Source: Clostridium sp. D33t1_170424_F3
GTDB taxonomy: Bacteria; Bacillota; Clostridia; Oscillospirales; Acutalibacteraceae
Direction of reading: 5' to 3'
Length of the DNA stretch: 64,000 nucleotides
NCBI RefSeq assembly: GCF_015667585.1
Contig: NZ_JADPEG010000013.1
Span: 39,619 to 103,618 of the forward strand
The stretch's first letter is position 1. Each line of letters begins with the position of its first letter. Position numbers and translations under genes: made by a program. Positions 33,778 through 42,710 of this stretch are shown piece after piece. The notes below the pieces were generated by a model. That model did no database searches. It saw only the letters and a list, made by a program, of their open reading frames with translations, and was not told the origin of the DNA.

Positions 33778-34236
33778 TCAGTATAGATTCAGAATAAAGA
33801 TAATCAGCCCGTAAATCACAGAAGCGCAGGTGCCGTATACCAGCACCGGCCCGGCGATGGTGAACATCTTTGCGCCCAGGCCCATGATGAACCCCTCGCT
33901 CTTAAACTCCATGGCCGGGGAAACAATTGCGTTTGCAAAACCGGTGATCGGTACCAGCGTGCCTGCGCCCGCGTGCTTGGCAAGCTTGTCGTAGACGTTC
34001 AGTCCGGTCAGAATCGCGCTCAGGGCGATCAGGCTGATGGAGACAAGGGCCTTTGCCGGTTTTTCCGGCAGATCGAGCATCAAAAACAGCGTCGTCAAAA
34101 ACTGTCCCAGCGTGCAGATTGCACCGCCGACCAAAAAGGCCACCACACAATTGCGGAACACTTTGGAATTGGGCGACGCTTTTTGCGTCATCTGTTGATA
34201 TTCCTGTTCGGTCACTTTTGTATCCAAACGGTTCAC
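33778..34236 (-). CDS. spoVAC: Stage V sporulation protein AC
   Basis: A 152-residue membrane protein with about four helices, beginning after an extramembrane helix (TEQEYQQMTQKASPNSKVFRN) and containing the family segment GAGTLVPITGFANAIVSPAMEFKSEG. SpoVAC acts as the mechanosensitive pore for dipicolinic acid release. The start is uncertain: the GTG at 34236 has AAAAGGA only 1-2 bases away, and the in-frame TTG three codons later (34227) is an alternative. It is first in a two-gene unit behind a forespore-type promoter. Confidence 0.94.
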   Translation of the reverse strand: MNRLDTKVTEQEYQQMTQKASPNSKVFRNCVVAFLVGGAICTLGQFLTTLFLMLDLPEKPAKALVSISLIALSAILTGLNVYDKLAKHAGAGTLVPITGFANAIVSPAMEFKSEGFIMGLGAKMFTIAGPVLVYGTCASVIYGLIIFILNLY

Positions 34237-34272
34237 ATCCTTTTCTATGTTTCATTGTCTGTCTGCAACCTC

Positions 34273-34302
34273 TATTTTGCCGCGTTTCCGCGGGTTTATA
34301 CA
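34273..34302 (-). promoter_or_regulatory. Forespore sigma-G/F-type promoter of spoVAC-spoVAD
   Basis: On the minus strand, TGTATA (34297-34302) and CAAAATA (34273-34279), preceded by GG, are separated by 17 bp. This fits the sigma-G/sigma-F pattern (GNATA, then CATANTA) and the known forespore expression of spoVA genes. Confidence 0.65.
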
Positions 34303-34426
34303 AATTTTACCGGCAACAAGCCTGTAACCCGATTGTAAGAAAATCGAAAGCTTTTGCTAAGGAAATCGTTCCATAAGCTCCCGCAAATCCGGGTATACTA
34401 CGGATAACGAAGACCGGGAGGATTTT

Positions 34427-35161
34427 ATGATGGAATTTTACGCAAACGAAGGCAAACAGGTTGAAATTGAGGCCAACGGCAAAACCTACCTGCGCCATGC
34501 AGTCAAGACGCATTTTATCGGCGTCGGTGAAAGCCTGCCCGCATTGGTGCAGGAGTACATTAAAAATATTTACCAGCCGGGCGATATTCTTTCTATCAGC
34601 GAAAAAATTGTCTCCCTGTGCCAGGGACGGATTGTCTATAAATCGGATATGCATGTGGGTCCGCTGGCGCGGCTCCTGTCCCGGTTTGCCTCCCGCAGCA
34701 CAGCGGGCGTCGGGGTGGACAGCCCCTATAAAATGCAGTATGCCATCGACGCCTGCGGACGGGCAAAAATCCTGTACGCCTCCCTGATGGGCGGGATCGG
34801 GAAGCTGATGGGCAAACACGGCATATTTTACGAGATCGCGGGCCGGGAGGTCAGCGGGCTGGACGGCTTTTACGACCACGCCTTTGAGGAATACGGCGAG
34901 TTTGGCATCCAGATACCCGAAAACACCCATGCCGTCTGCCGGGAGCTCTACGAGACGCTGGGAATTTCCTGCATGGTCGTGGATGCAAACGACTACGGCG
35001 TGGAAGTCCTTGGCAAGTCGGACGACCTGACCCTGTCCAACGCGGAGTTGGCGCAGATCATCCGGGACAACCCCGCCAACAATTTCCGCGAGCTGACGCC
35101 GTTTGTTCTGATCCGCCCGAAGGCGCAAGCGGAAATCCTGCCGCCCGCGCGTACCGCCTGA
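34427..35161 (+). CDS. Coenzyme F420:L-glutamate ligase-like protein
   Basis: A 244-residue protein of the CofE/FbiB ligase family, with the N-terminal pattern RHAVKTHFIGVGESLPALVQ and PGDILSISEKIVSLCQGRIV, a basic binding region (HVGPLARLLSRF), and the acidic core VVDANDYGVEVLGKSDDL. In F420 producers the enzyme adds glutamates to F420-0. Nothing else for F420 synthesis is in the window and most Clostridia lack F420, so the substrate here is probably another acid or peptide-like molecule. GGGAGGATTTT precedes the ATG. It is a single gene, divergent from spoVAC, ending in a strong terminator. Confidence 0.82.
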   Translation: MMEFYANEGKQVEIEANGKTYLRHAVKTHFIGVGESLPALVQEYIKNIYQPGDILSISEKIVSLCQGRIVYKSDMHVGPLARLLSRFASRSTAGVGVDSPYKMQYAIDACGRAKILYASLMGGIGKLMGKHGIFYEIAGREVSGLDGFYDHAFEEYGEFGIQIPENTHAVCRELYETLGISCMVVDANDYGVEVLGKSDDLTLSNAELAQIIRDNPANNFRELTPFVLIRPKAQAEILPPARTA

Positions 35162-35213
35162 TCCCACTTATTCAATCAGACAGAGGATTTTATGAGCCGC
35201 CCGAACCAAACGC

Positions 35214-35265
35214 ACAGAAGCAAAGCCCCGGAGAATGTTTCTCCGGGGCTTTGCTTCTGTTTTAC
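35214..35265. terminator. 22-bp perfect terminator stem
   Basis: Positions 35214-35235 and 35239-35260 pair perfectly around TGT (core AGCCCCGGAGAA), followed by TTTTACT on the plus strand. Confidence 0.88.
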
Positions 35266-35388
35266 TATCCATCGTCACAGCAAACGGGACGGCTTTTCCA
35301 GCATTTTGCCCGTACAAGCCCTTCCGGCAATGGAACCGCCGGCATAACGAACATTGGCATCCCTGGCCGTTTCACCGTGAAATCAGGC

Positions 35389-35847
35389 TCACAGGCGCAG
35401 GCCTTTGACGTCCTTTTTGCGGGCTAGAATGATATTGCAGCTGAGCTTTACAATCCCGGGCAGCCGGTAGAGAAAATCCTGCAGGAACCGTTCCAGCTCT
35501 TCGCTGCTCGCGGCGACCGCATGGACGTGCAGCCTGCAGCAGCCGGATACAAAGTAGATCTGGGTGACGGTATCGCAGCCGTCGAGCGCGTCCGCAACCG
35601 CCTGAAGCTGCGCGGGTTCCGTCTCGATCTCAAAGTAAGCGGATACGGCGCTGCCAATTTTCTGCGGGTTGATGATCGTCGTGTAGCTTTCGATGACGCC
35701 GCGCTTTTCGAGCGCGTCGATCCGGGCCTTCACCGCCACACGGGAAACGCCCACCGTTTCCCCAATGTCCGAGTAGGACATCCGCGCGTTTTCGGTCAGC
35801 AGCGCAATGATTTTCCGGTCAAGCTCATCCAGCCCTTTCAAATACAT
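35389..35847 (-). CDS. Lrp/AsnC-family transcriptional regulator
   Basis: A 152-residue regulator. Residues ~5-60 form the winged helix (LDELDRKIIALLTENARMSY, DIGETVGVSRVAVKARIDALEKRGVI), and ~70-145 the RAM effector domain (AVSAYFEIETEPAQLQAVADAL). Such proteins sense amino acids. GGAGGGATGCTGGC precedes the ATG. It is divergent from the MATE exporter gene 163 bp away, and may regulate it; the shared intergenic region holds the exporter promoter. Confidence 0.92.
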   Translation of the reverse strand: MYLKGLDELDRKIIALLTENARMSYSDIGETVGVSRVAVKARIDALEKRGVIESYTTIINPQKIGSAVSAYFEIETEPAQLQAVADALDGCDTVTQIYFVSGCCRLHVHAVAASSEELERFLQDFLYRLPGIVKLSCNIILARKKDVKGLRL

Positions 35848-35925
35848 GCCAGCATCCCTCCGTTATTTTTTTATTTTATCGCATTTGAAGATCAAACGCA
35901 AGGGCGGGTATTTCTATTCGCAAGA

Positions 35926-35954
35926 TTGACATTGCTTATATCCTATGATAAACT
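35926..35954 (+). promoter_or_regulatory. Promoter of the MATE exporter gene
   Basis: A perfect TTGACA (35926-35931), a 17-bp spacer and TAAACT (35949-35954) lie between the divergent Lrp and MATE genes. Confidence 0.68.
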
Positions 35955-36009
35955 GGCTAACAGGTACAAAACGCAATAAAATAATTGCATAATGAAAGCA
36001 GGTGGTTAT

Positions 36010-37401
36010 ATGCGCGGCGACCTGACAAAGGGGAGCGAGGCGGGCGCGATCCTGCGGTTTTCCCTGCCGATGATGGGCGGCGCACTGCTCCAGCAGCTCT
36101 ACAACGTGGTCGATACGCTGATCGTCTCCCACTTCATCGGAGCGGACGCGCTGGCAGCGGTCGGCTCCTCCTATACGCTGATGGTCTTTCTGACCTCTGT
36201 GGTATTGGGACTCTGCATGGGCAGCGGCGTAATCTTTTCCATTTTCTTTGGCGCGCGCCAGACAGAGGAGCTCCGCCGGAGCCTTTTTAACGCCTTTCTT
36301 TTCATCGCACTGGTAAGCGCGGTGATTTTTATTCTTGCGGCCTGCGGCCTCGAGTGGATTATGGCGCTGTTAAAAATTCCAGACGTACTCTGGGCGGACA
36401 CCCGCGCCTATCTGCAAATTATCCTCTGGGGGATCGGCTTTACATTCCTCTACAATTTTTTTGCGGCAGCTCTGCGCAGCATCGGCAACTCGGCCCTTCC
36501 GCTTATCGCGCTGGCAGCGGCGGCGCTTTTGAACGTGCTGCTGGACATTCTGTTTGTACTGCCGCTGGGGATGGGCGTCGCGGGCGCTGCCTACGCGACG
36601 GTGGCTGCCCAGGCCCTGTCGGCGGCAGTCGTCCTGATCTACAGCATCCTGCGGGTCCCCGCGTTCCGCCTGACGCGCGATTCCCTGCGGTTTGACCGTC
36701 GATTGATGGCGCGCATTGTCCAATGCTCCGTTTTATCCAGTATCCAGCAGTCGATTATGAACTTTGGCATCCTGCTGATTCAGGGGCTGGTCAACAGTTT
36801 TGGCGTGGCGGCGATGGCGGCGTTTGCCGCGGGGGTCAAGGTCGACTCCTTCGCCTACCTGCCGGTACAGGAATTCGGCAACGCCTTTTCCACCTACGCG
36901 GCGCAGAACCGCGGCGCACACAAAGGCGATCGAATCGCTTCGGGACTGCGCGCTTCCGTTCTGGGTGTGGCAGCTTTTTGTCTGGGAATCTCTTTGCTCG
37001 TCGCAGTCTTTGCCCGCCCGCTCATGACGGTCTTCGTGTCGCCCTCCGAAACAGAGATTCTGGCGATCGGCATCCAGTACCTGCGGATTGAAGGCAGCTG
37101 CTATGTGGGAATCGGGCTGCTGTTCCTCCTTTACGGGCTTTACCGCGGGCTGGAACAGGCGCAGATGTCCATCCTGCTGACGGTTCTCTCCCTTGGCGCC
37201 CGCGTTGCGTTCGCCTATGCGCTTGCGCCCATTCCACAGATCGGCCTGACGGGCATCTGGTGGACGATCCCCATCGGCTGGCTGTTGGCGGACGTCACCG
37301 GCTTCCTGCACTACCGTTTCCGGCGGGAACGGCTGCTCGCGTCACCGCATGAGTCCGTTTGCCAGAAGAAAAGCCTGCCGCAAAGCGACAGAGGCGGGTA
37401 A
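36010..37401 (+). CDS. MATE-family multidrug/metabolite exporter
   Basis: A 463-residue membrane protein with about twelve helices in two homologous halves. The N-terminal half has the MATE pattern ILRFSLPMMGGALLQQLYNVVDTLIVSHFIGADALAAVG, here quoted in part, and the second half repeats it near SIQQSIMNFGILLIQGLVNSFG. MATE proteins export cationic compounds in exchange for Na+ or H+. I prefer the ATG at 36010 (GCAGGTGG upstream) to that at 35992. The divergent Lrp gene suggests control by an amino-acid-like signal. The substrate is unknown. Confidence 0.9.
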   Translation: MRGDLTKGSEAGAILRFSLPMMGGALLQQLYNVVDTLIVSHFIGADALAAVGSSYTLMVFLTSVVLGLCMGSGVIFSIFFGARQTEELRRSLFNAFLFIALVSAVIFILAACGLEWIMALLKIPDVLWADTRAYLQIILWGIGFTFLYNFFAAALRSIGNSALPLIALAAAALLNVLLDILFVLPLGMGVAGAAYATVAAQALSAAVVLIYSILRVPAFRLTRDSLRFDRRLMARIVQCSVLSSIQQSIMNFGILLIQGLVNSFGVAAMAAFAAGVKVDSFAYLPVQEFGNAFSTYAAQNRGAHKGDRIASGLRASVLGVAAFCLGISLLVAVFARPLMTVFVSPSETEILAIGIQYLRIEGSCYVGIGLLFLLYGLYRGLEQAQMSILLTVLSLGARVAFAYALAPIPQIGLTGIWWTIPIGWLLADVTGFLHYRFRRERLLASPHESVCQKKSLPQSDRGG

Positions 37402-37472
37402 ATAACATCTTTATTGTGTGAATCGCTACCTCAAGCGGCATAAAGCGCAAAATCAGAGCGATAGACAGAATG

Positions 37473-37802
37473 TTACCGTTCGACAACTACGGTCAGCAAA
37501 ACCAAATCCTCGTCACCCGTATTGACAATACTGTGCTCCGAACCCTTTTTACAAACATGACAATTTCCTGCAGTAAGCAGCTCTTCTTCACCATCACAAA
37601 CTGCTTTTCCTGTTCCCGAAATAATAAAATTGATATCATCACTTGCAGGATGGCCATGTAATCCAATAGAACCGCCTTTATGAATTCTACATGGAATGAT
37701 TTTTCCATCCTCATCCATAAACATTTTTGCGGACATTTCTCCTGTTCCACCATTCATCCCAGGCATTTTTCTCTCTTGCTGTTCATTAAAGTGTATTAAC
37801 AT
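37473..37802 (-). CDS. Small cupin-domain protein
   Basis: A 109-residue single-domain cupin. Motif 1 is HKGGSIGLHGHPASDDINFIISG (partly degenerate, with H-x-H and D replacing E) and motif 2 is AGNCHVCKKGSEHSIVNTG. The pattern suggests a metal-binding sugar or metabolite sensor or isomerase. I prefer the ATG at 37802, with GAGGGG 9 bases upstream, to 37856. It is more AT-rich than its neighbours and is transcribed alone, convergent with the MATE gene. Its function is unknown. Confidence 0.82.
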   Translation of the reverse strand: MLIHFNEQQERKMPGMNGGTGEMSAKMFMDEDGKIIPCRIHKGGSIGLHGHPASDDINFIISGTGKAVCDGEEELLTAGNCHVCKKGSEHSIVNTGDEDLVLLTVVVER

Positions 37803-37947
37803 CCTTTTCTTCCCCTCATTTTCGTTTACCAAGTCCACTATATTTTCCCAAAGCAAACAAATCGCAACTATTTGAATACGCGCAGAAGGGCCCCGGAGAT
37901 TCGCTTCTCTGGGGCCTGTTTCATAAAAGTATAATGCGATTTCACTG

Positions 37948-39468
37948 TCACGCCAGAAACTGATCGATCGCCTTTAAATCGAGGCCCTTGCAGGTCTGTA
38001 AAAAGCGGTTGAGCTGCTCCGCGATCACACGGACGCCGCCCGCGCTGTCGCTCTCGATATTCAACGGCATGATCGGGTCATGCACACTCAGACGCAGCAG
38101 GAACCAGCCGTTTCCGGTCTCTTTGCCAAAGGAAACGCGGATGCCTTCGCGGTTGTCCGGCGCGATATCCCAGCCGTTTTCCTCCGCATACTGCTCCAGG
38201 CCGGCGATGACCTGTTCGCCGCAGGGACGGAACTCCTCTTCCAGAATCGGGAACCGCAGCTCCGCGGACTCCACCGGCTCCTGCAACGTTTCCAGCATGG
38301 AGTCGAGCGTCTTGCCCTGCGCGCGCAGGCGCGCCATCTGGATGATGATCTTCGTGACCAGATACGCGCCGTCGTCGAGGAAATAATTCTCGCGCAGGGC
38401 CGCGTGTCCGGAGGTTTCGATGGCAAGCGGGCAGTTGACGCCCTCCTGATTCAGGCGTACCGCCTCGTTGATGACGTTCTTATAGCCGCGCTTGAAGCGG
38501 TGGTGCTTTCCGCCAAGCGTCTCTTCGATGTACAGCTTCAGGCCGCTGGAGGTAATCGAATCGGTCACAACTGTGCCGCCGTCGTTGCCCTCCAGCGCAA
38601 TCGCGGAAGCGATCGCCACCAGACGGTTCCGGTTGATCTCCTCGCCGCGTGCGTCCACCGCGCCGCCGCGGTCCACGTCCGTGTCAAAAATGACGCCCAT
38701 GTCCGCCTTGGCGTCCAGAACCGCTTTGCAGATGGACTGCATGGCTTCTTCATTTTCCGGGTTCGGAATATGGTTGGGGAACATGCCGTCCGGCTCCAGG
38801 AACTGGCTGCCGGAGACGTCCGCGCCGAGCGGGGCCAGCACATCCTGCGCATAAAAGCCGCCCGCACCATTGCCCGCGTCCACCACAATATGGAACCCGG
38901 CGAGCGGATGCGCATAATCGGCGGCGTTCACGCCTTTTTGGATCATTTCCCGCAGGCGCGCGGCATAGTCCGCCATATAGTTTACCGCTTTCACGCTGCC
39001 CTGTCCGGCGGCAGGCGTTTTGCTTTCCTGCGCATAAGTGAGGATCTGCTCAATGTCCGGCCCGTCCAGCCCGCCATCCTTTGTAAAAAATTTCAGGCCG
39101 TTCCGATTAAACGGGTGATGGCTGGCCGTGATCTGCACCGCGCCGTCGCACGCCAGGTCGATGGTGGTCATGAACATGGACGGCGTGGAGGCCAGCCCGC
39201 AATCCAGCACCTGCACGCCCGCCGCGGTCAGCGTACGCGTGACGGCGGCCTGGATGCGGTCCGCGGAAATGCGGGAATCGTGGCCCACCGCAACCGTCAG
39301 CTTGTCCGCTTCTTTTTTGACCGCGCCGCTCAGCCAGAGCACAAATCCCGCCGCCATCTTTTCAATGGCGTCGTCGGTCAGATTGATTGCCTGCCCGGCG
39401 ACGCCCTCGCTGGCAACGCCGCGGATATCCGTCCCACTTTTAAATTGTTTCCAATATGGATTCAGCAT
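37948..39468 (-). CDS. Phosphomannomutase/phosphoglucomutase
   Basis: A 506-residue alpha-D-phosphohexomutase. Markers are the phosphoserine loop ITASHHPFNRNGLKFF, the metal loop DTDVDRGG, the sugar-binding region ETSGHAALRENYFLDDGAYL, and the C-terminal phosphate-binding segment. The phosphoserine loop reads HHPFNRNG where most family members have HNPPEYNG, so substrate preference may differ. It converts hexose 6- and 1-phosphates for sugar nucleotide and wall polymer synthesis. It is a single gene; the start is the ATG at 39468 (MLNPYWKQFKSGTDIRG). Confidence 0.92.
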   Translation of the reverse strand: MLNPYWKQFKSGTDIRGVASEGVAGQAINLTDDAIEKMAAGFVLWLSGAVKKEADKLTVAVGHDSRISADRIQAAVTRTLTAAGVQVLDCGLASTPSMFMTTIDLACDGAVQITASHHPFNRNGLKFFTKDGGLDGPDIEQILTYAQESKTPAAGQGSVKAVNYMADYAARLREMIQKGVNAADYAHPLAGFHIVVDAGNGAGGFYAQDVLAPLGADVSGSQFLEPDGMFPNHIPNPENEEAMQSICKAVLDAKADMGVIFDTDVDRGGAVDARGEEINRNRLVAIASAIALEGNDGGTVVTDSITSSGLKLYIEETLGGKHHRFKRGYKNVINEAVRLNQEGVNCPLAIETSGHAALRENYFLDDGAYLVTKIIIQMARLRAQGKTLDSMLETLQEPVESAELRFPILEEEFRPCGEQVIAGLEQYAEENGWDIAPDNREGIRVSFGKETGNGWFLLRLSVHDPIMPLNIESDSAGGVRVIAEQLNRFLQTCKGLDLKAIDQFLA

Positions 39469-39643
39469 GTTGAAACGACCCTTTCTTCCGGCACGGAAAC
39501 CGCCGCGCCTGTATTCATCTGTTCTGATTTTTCAAATCCTTCATGTACTTGCAGGCGACCATCAGCCGCCCCTGTTCACTGTTCCGGCTTTGCATCACTT
39601 CCCACCGGCGCAGACGCACACGCTGCGGGTGTTGGCCGATCCT

Positions 39644-39829
39644 TCAGCTCCAGCCGTATTGGAAGATATAATATATGACATAGAGCCAGCCCAGAACACC
39701 GTGAAAAATGGCCCACCCGATGGATTCCCATGTGACATAACTGATCACCATGGCCAATGCGCTTCCAAAGCCGATTCCTGTTTTGACGGTTTTTCTAACC
39801 ACAGAATATTTCTTATCTTCATACTCCAT
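39644..39829 (-). CDS. Small membrane protein, 61 residues
   Basis: Starts MEYEDKKYSVVRKTVKTG and has two closely spaced hydrophobic segments (FGSALAMVISYVTW and WAIFHGVLGWLYVIYYIF). A longer frame from 39949 is rejected: the ATG at 39829 has AAGGAG 9 bases upstream. No family recognised; similar tiny membrane proteins are common in Clostridia. It stands alone. Confidence 0.65.
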   Translation of the reverse strand: MEYEDKKYSVVRKTVKTGIGFGSALAMVISYVTWESIGWAIFHGVLGWLYVIYYIFQYGWS

Positions 39830-40093
39830 AAACGTTTTCTCCTTTTCGTTGCAAGGCCCTGCCGCTTCACCGGCATCGTCCGGTTTCTGATGGGGCCCCC
39901 ATCCTTTCTTCCAAAAATGCACCATTCCTGTTTTTGCCAAAAACAACAATAAGCCTTTTACAAACAGCAGATAAAAAGAAAGATTTTTGCTTTATCATTA
40001 TACCGGATTCCGCCGGAATTGTAAAAGCTTTTGGCAATCCATCCGGTATCTTTTTCCCGACCCGGGGCAAGCTACAACAGGCGGGGTGAGATG

Positions 40094-40765
40094 ATGGAAA
40101 ATATCATTACAATACGTAATATTTATAAGATTTATAACGAAGGGGACAGTGAAGTGCGCGCCCTCAACGGCATTTCCATGGACGTAAACAAAGGGGAATT
40201 CGTCGCCATCGTAGGGCAGTCCGGCTCCGGCAAATCCACACTGATGAATACGCTTGGCTGCCTGGACGTGCCGACCGCCGGCGAATACCTGCTGGACGGC
40301 GAAAACGTCGAGGACCTTTCCGAAGACGAGCTGTCCGAAGTGCGCAACCGAAAAATTGGCTTTATCTTCCAGGGATTCAACCTGGTGCCAGGCCTGACCG
40401 CGCTGGAAAACGTGGAGCTGCCGCTCTCCTACCGCAGGATTCCGCGGGAGGAACGGCGGGAACTGGCGGAGGACGCGCTGCAGCGCGTCGGCCTCGGACG
40501 GCGGATGCGGCACCGGCCCGGGCAAATGAGCGGCGGGCAACAGCAAAGGGTGGCCATTGCGCGCGCCATCGCGGCAAGGCCACCCATTATTCTGGCGGAT
40601 GAGCCGACCGGCAATCTCGACACAAAGTCGGGTTCAGCGGTCATGGAGATTCTGCACGGGCTGCATCAGGAAGGAAAAACCATTCTCCTGATCACGCACG
40701 ACGAAGCCATCGCGCGGCAGGCGCAGCGCCGGATTACCATCCGCGACGGGATCATTGTTCCGTAA
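40094..40765 (+). CDS. ABC transporter ATP-binding protein (MacB/LolD type)
   Basis: A 223-residue ATPase with Walker [14 protein letters not shown]-loop [10 protein letters not shown], signature [16 protein letters not shown], Walker [12 protein letters not shown] and H-loop LITHD. This subfamily normally pairs with an FtsX-like permease in export of peptides, lipids or antibiotics. Here no permease is adjacent: the next gene runs on the other strand and overlaps the 3' end by 14 bases. GGGGTG lies 5 bases before the ATG at 40094 (40091 is possible). An orphan ATPase, perhaps serving a permease elsewhere. Confidence 0.92.
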   Translation: MENIITIRNIYKIYNEGDSEVRALNGISMDVNKGEFVAIVGQSGSGKSTLMNTLGCLDVPTAGEYLLDGENVEDLSEDELSEVRNRKIGFIFQGFNLVPGLTALENVELPLSYRRIPREERRELAEDALQRVGLGRRMRHRPGQMSGGQQQRVAIARAIAARPPIILADEPTGNLDTKSGSAVMEILHGLHQEGKTILLITHDEAIARQAQRRITIRDGIIVP

Positions 40766-41402
40766 ACACCTCGTCCCGGATGGTCTGTTTATAGCGGGCA
40801 AGCAGCTCCTTGCGGTGCTTCAGGTAGAAAAAGCAATAATCGTACATCTGCGAAATCGCCTGCATTTGTATCGCACGGCTGATACTGCACAGGCCGCGGC
40901 GCGGCTTGAAATACAGGTACATCGGCAAGGCGCCGTTGTCGTGCGGCAGCAGGAATTCCGCACGAAGGCGGTACGCGCCCAGATGCTCATAGAAAGCGAT
41001 CCGGCGTTTCTGCCGCTTGGCCAGCTCCGGGTTGTTCCGGCAGATGTGCTCCACGGAGAACATCATACCGTCAAACAGCGCACAGTCGCAATACTTGCGC
41101 CACAGGGCCATAAAGAGCTGGTTGCCGTACCCGTGGGATTGGTGTTCCTTTAAAATCGCAATGTAATCGAGCCAGAGGATATTGCTGTCCTCAATCGTAT
41201 AGACCAGCGCATACCCGAGCAGCTCCCCGTCGGAATCCCGCTTGTAAAGCAGGATTTTATATTTATCGCGGTTTAACAGCTGCAAAAGATTTTTGTACTT
41301 GTACATCTCGTCCGGCGGGAACTGCTGTTCCATGTCCGCATAGATGCGCGGCAGATCCTCTTGGCTGCCGAGCATAATACTTGCCGGCGTTTCAGTATTC
41401 AT
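40752..41402 (-). CDS. GNAT-family acetyltransferase
   Basis: A 216-residue protein with a GNAT core: LGYALVYTIEDSNILWLDYIAILKEHQSHGYGNQLF (strand 4 and the acetyl-CoA loop, quoted in part) and a C-terminal helical extension (~residues 165-216, rich in Tyr, Phe and Arg) beyond the usual domain. AGGAGAA lies 8 bases before the ATG. Its 3' end overlaps the convergent ABC gene by 14 bases. The 125-bp repeats lie directly upstream. The acceptor substrate is unknown. Confidence 0.82.
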   Translation of the reverse strand: MNTETPASIMLGSQEDLPRIYADMEQQFPPDEMYKYKNLLQLLNRDKYKILLYKRDSDGELLGYALVYTIEDSNILWLDYIAILKEHQSHGYGNQLFMALWRKYCDCALFDGMMFSVEHICRNNPELAKRQKRRIAFYEHLGAYRLRAEFLLPHDNGALPMYLYFKPRRGLCSISRAIQMQAISQMYDYCFFYLKHRKELLARYKQTIRDEVFTEQ

Positions 41403-41460
41403 GTTACAAATTCTCCTATCTCTCTATCCATTTCGTCCGCGTTCCCTTGCGCGGCGCCAC

Positions 41461-41760
41461 TCTCAGCCGTCGGAAGCTCTGCTTCCGTCTACGGCGTGAG
41501 GTTATTCAATCATACCCGTTCCTGAATCCGCCCTTATTAAAGCCAGAGCCAACGTTTTATTCCCTGCCGGTATGATTCAATGTTCTCTCAGCCGTCGGAA
41601 GCTCTGCTTCCGCTTACGGCGTGAGGTTATTCAATCATACCCGTTCCTGAATTCGCCCCTTATTAAAGCCGGAGCCAACGGTTTATTCCCTGCCGGTATG
41701 ATTCAATGTTCTCCCAGCCGTCGGAAGCTCCGCTTCCGCTTACGGCGTGAGGTTATTATA
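41461..41760. repeat. Three tandem copies of a 125-bp structured repeat
   Basis: Units start near 41461, 41586 and 41712 (periods 125 and 126); the third is cut short at about 41758. Each unit opens with a compound hairpin, GCCGT, then CGGAAGC, a three-base loop, GCTTCCG, a short bulge and ACGGC. The first two units also have a long-range inverted pair (TCAATCATACC near the left, GGTATGATT near the right). Differences cluster in loops and bulges. The array lies between the acetyltransferase start and the DegV 3' end; I see no gene in it. Confidence 0.85.
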
Positions 41761-41823
41761 GCCTGTCTCCCCCACGAAAGCAACCCCCGGCAAAAAGAGG
41801 TATGATTTTCTCCCGGCCGCATG

Positions 41824-42669
41824 CTATTTTTCCAAATAAATGATTCCCAGCGTCCCCGGCCCGCAGTGTACGGAAACGGAGCACCCGGCGTCCGTTACAC
41901 AGATTTCTTCAAACGGCTGGCAGGCACGGATCGCTTCCCGCACTTTGTCCAGCGCGTCCTCCGCCTGGCAGTGCGTAATCAGGATACGGGAACAATCGAC
42001 ATTTTTCGCGTCTTTGAGTTTATTTTCCACCAAACGCACGGCGACGGCGGACAGATTCCCGCGGTACTTTTTCGTCACGCCCATACTGCCGTTTTGCAGT
42101 TCGATGCAGGGCTTTAAATTCAGCAGGTTGGCTCCGAGCGCCTGGACGCCCGTGCAGCGTCCGCCCTTGTACATATAAAGAAGCGTGGATAACACAAAGG
42201 AGGTGCGCACCTTGGGCGCAAGCGATGCAATGCGGGCGGCGATCTCCGGTGCGGACAGCCCCTCGTCCCGCAATTCCGCCGCCCGCAACGCCAGCAGGCC
42301 CATACCGGAGGAAATGTTGCGCGAGTCCACCGGATAAATACAGTCGAACTTCTCCGCGGCCATTTTCGCCATGCGGTGCGTACTCGTCAGGTCCAGGCTG
42401 ATGCTCAGGTGGACCACGTCCCAGCCCTCTTCCGCCCATTTCGCATACAGCTCTTCGTAATAGGCGGGCGTGGGCGCGGAGGTGGTGGGCAGCCTGCCCG
42501 TCTCTTCATAATACGAGAACAGGTCCGACGTATGAACGTCCACGCCGTCCAGGCAGGGCTTATCGCCCAGGTTCACGGGCAGCGGAATCACGTCAATCTG
42601 ATAGTTCCGCAGCAGCTCCGGCGAGAGATCACAGGTGCTGTCCGCCACAATTTTGACTTTACGGTTCAT
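41824..42669 (-). CDS. DegV-family fatty-acid-binding protein (copy 1)
   Basis: A 281-residue DegV protein, starting KIVADSTCDLSPELLRNY, with LPTTSAPTPAYYEELY, the fatty-acid-binding serine in this SAP motif, and VHCGPGTLGIIYLEK at the end. Family members (FakB) present fatty acids to the kinase FakA for phospholipid synthesis. It is followed upstream by a second DegV gene on the same strand; the 41-bp gap suggests an operon. The two proteins share organisation but differ in residues lining the acyl pocket, suggesting different chain preferences. FakA is not in the window. Confidence 0.93.
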   Translation of the reverse strand: MNRKVKIVADSTCDLSPELLRNYQIDVIPLPVNLGDKPCLDGVDVHTSDLFSYYEETGRLPTTSAPTPAYYEELYAKWAEEGWDVVHLSISLDLTSTHRMAKMAAEKFDCIYPVDSRNISSGMGLLALRAAELRDEGLSAPEIAARIASLAPKVRTSFVLSTLLYMYKGGRCTGVQALGANLLNLKPCIELQNGSMGVTKKYRGNLSAVAVRLVENKLKDAKNVDCSRILITHCQAEDALDKVREAIRACQPFEEICVTDAGCSVSVHCGPGTLGIIYLEK

Positions 42670-42710
42670 CGGTACCGCCTTTCCGGCCCATATACGGGCC
42701 TCTGGTTCCG

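Noticed and set aside
38080..39678. Plus-strand ORF of 532 codons opposite the phosphomannomutase gene
   Set aside because: No start signal or family resemblance; the minus-strand gene is certain.
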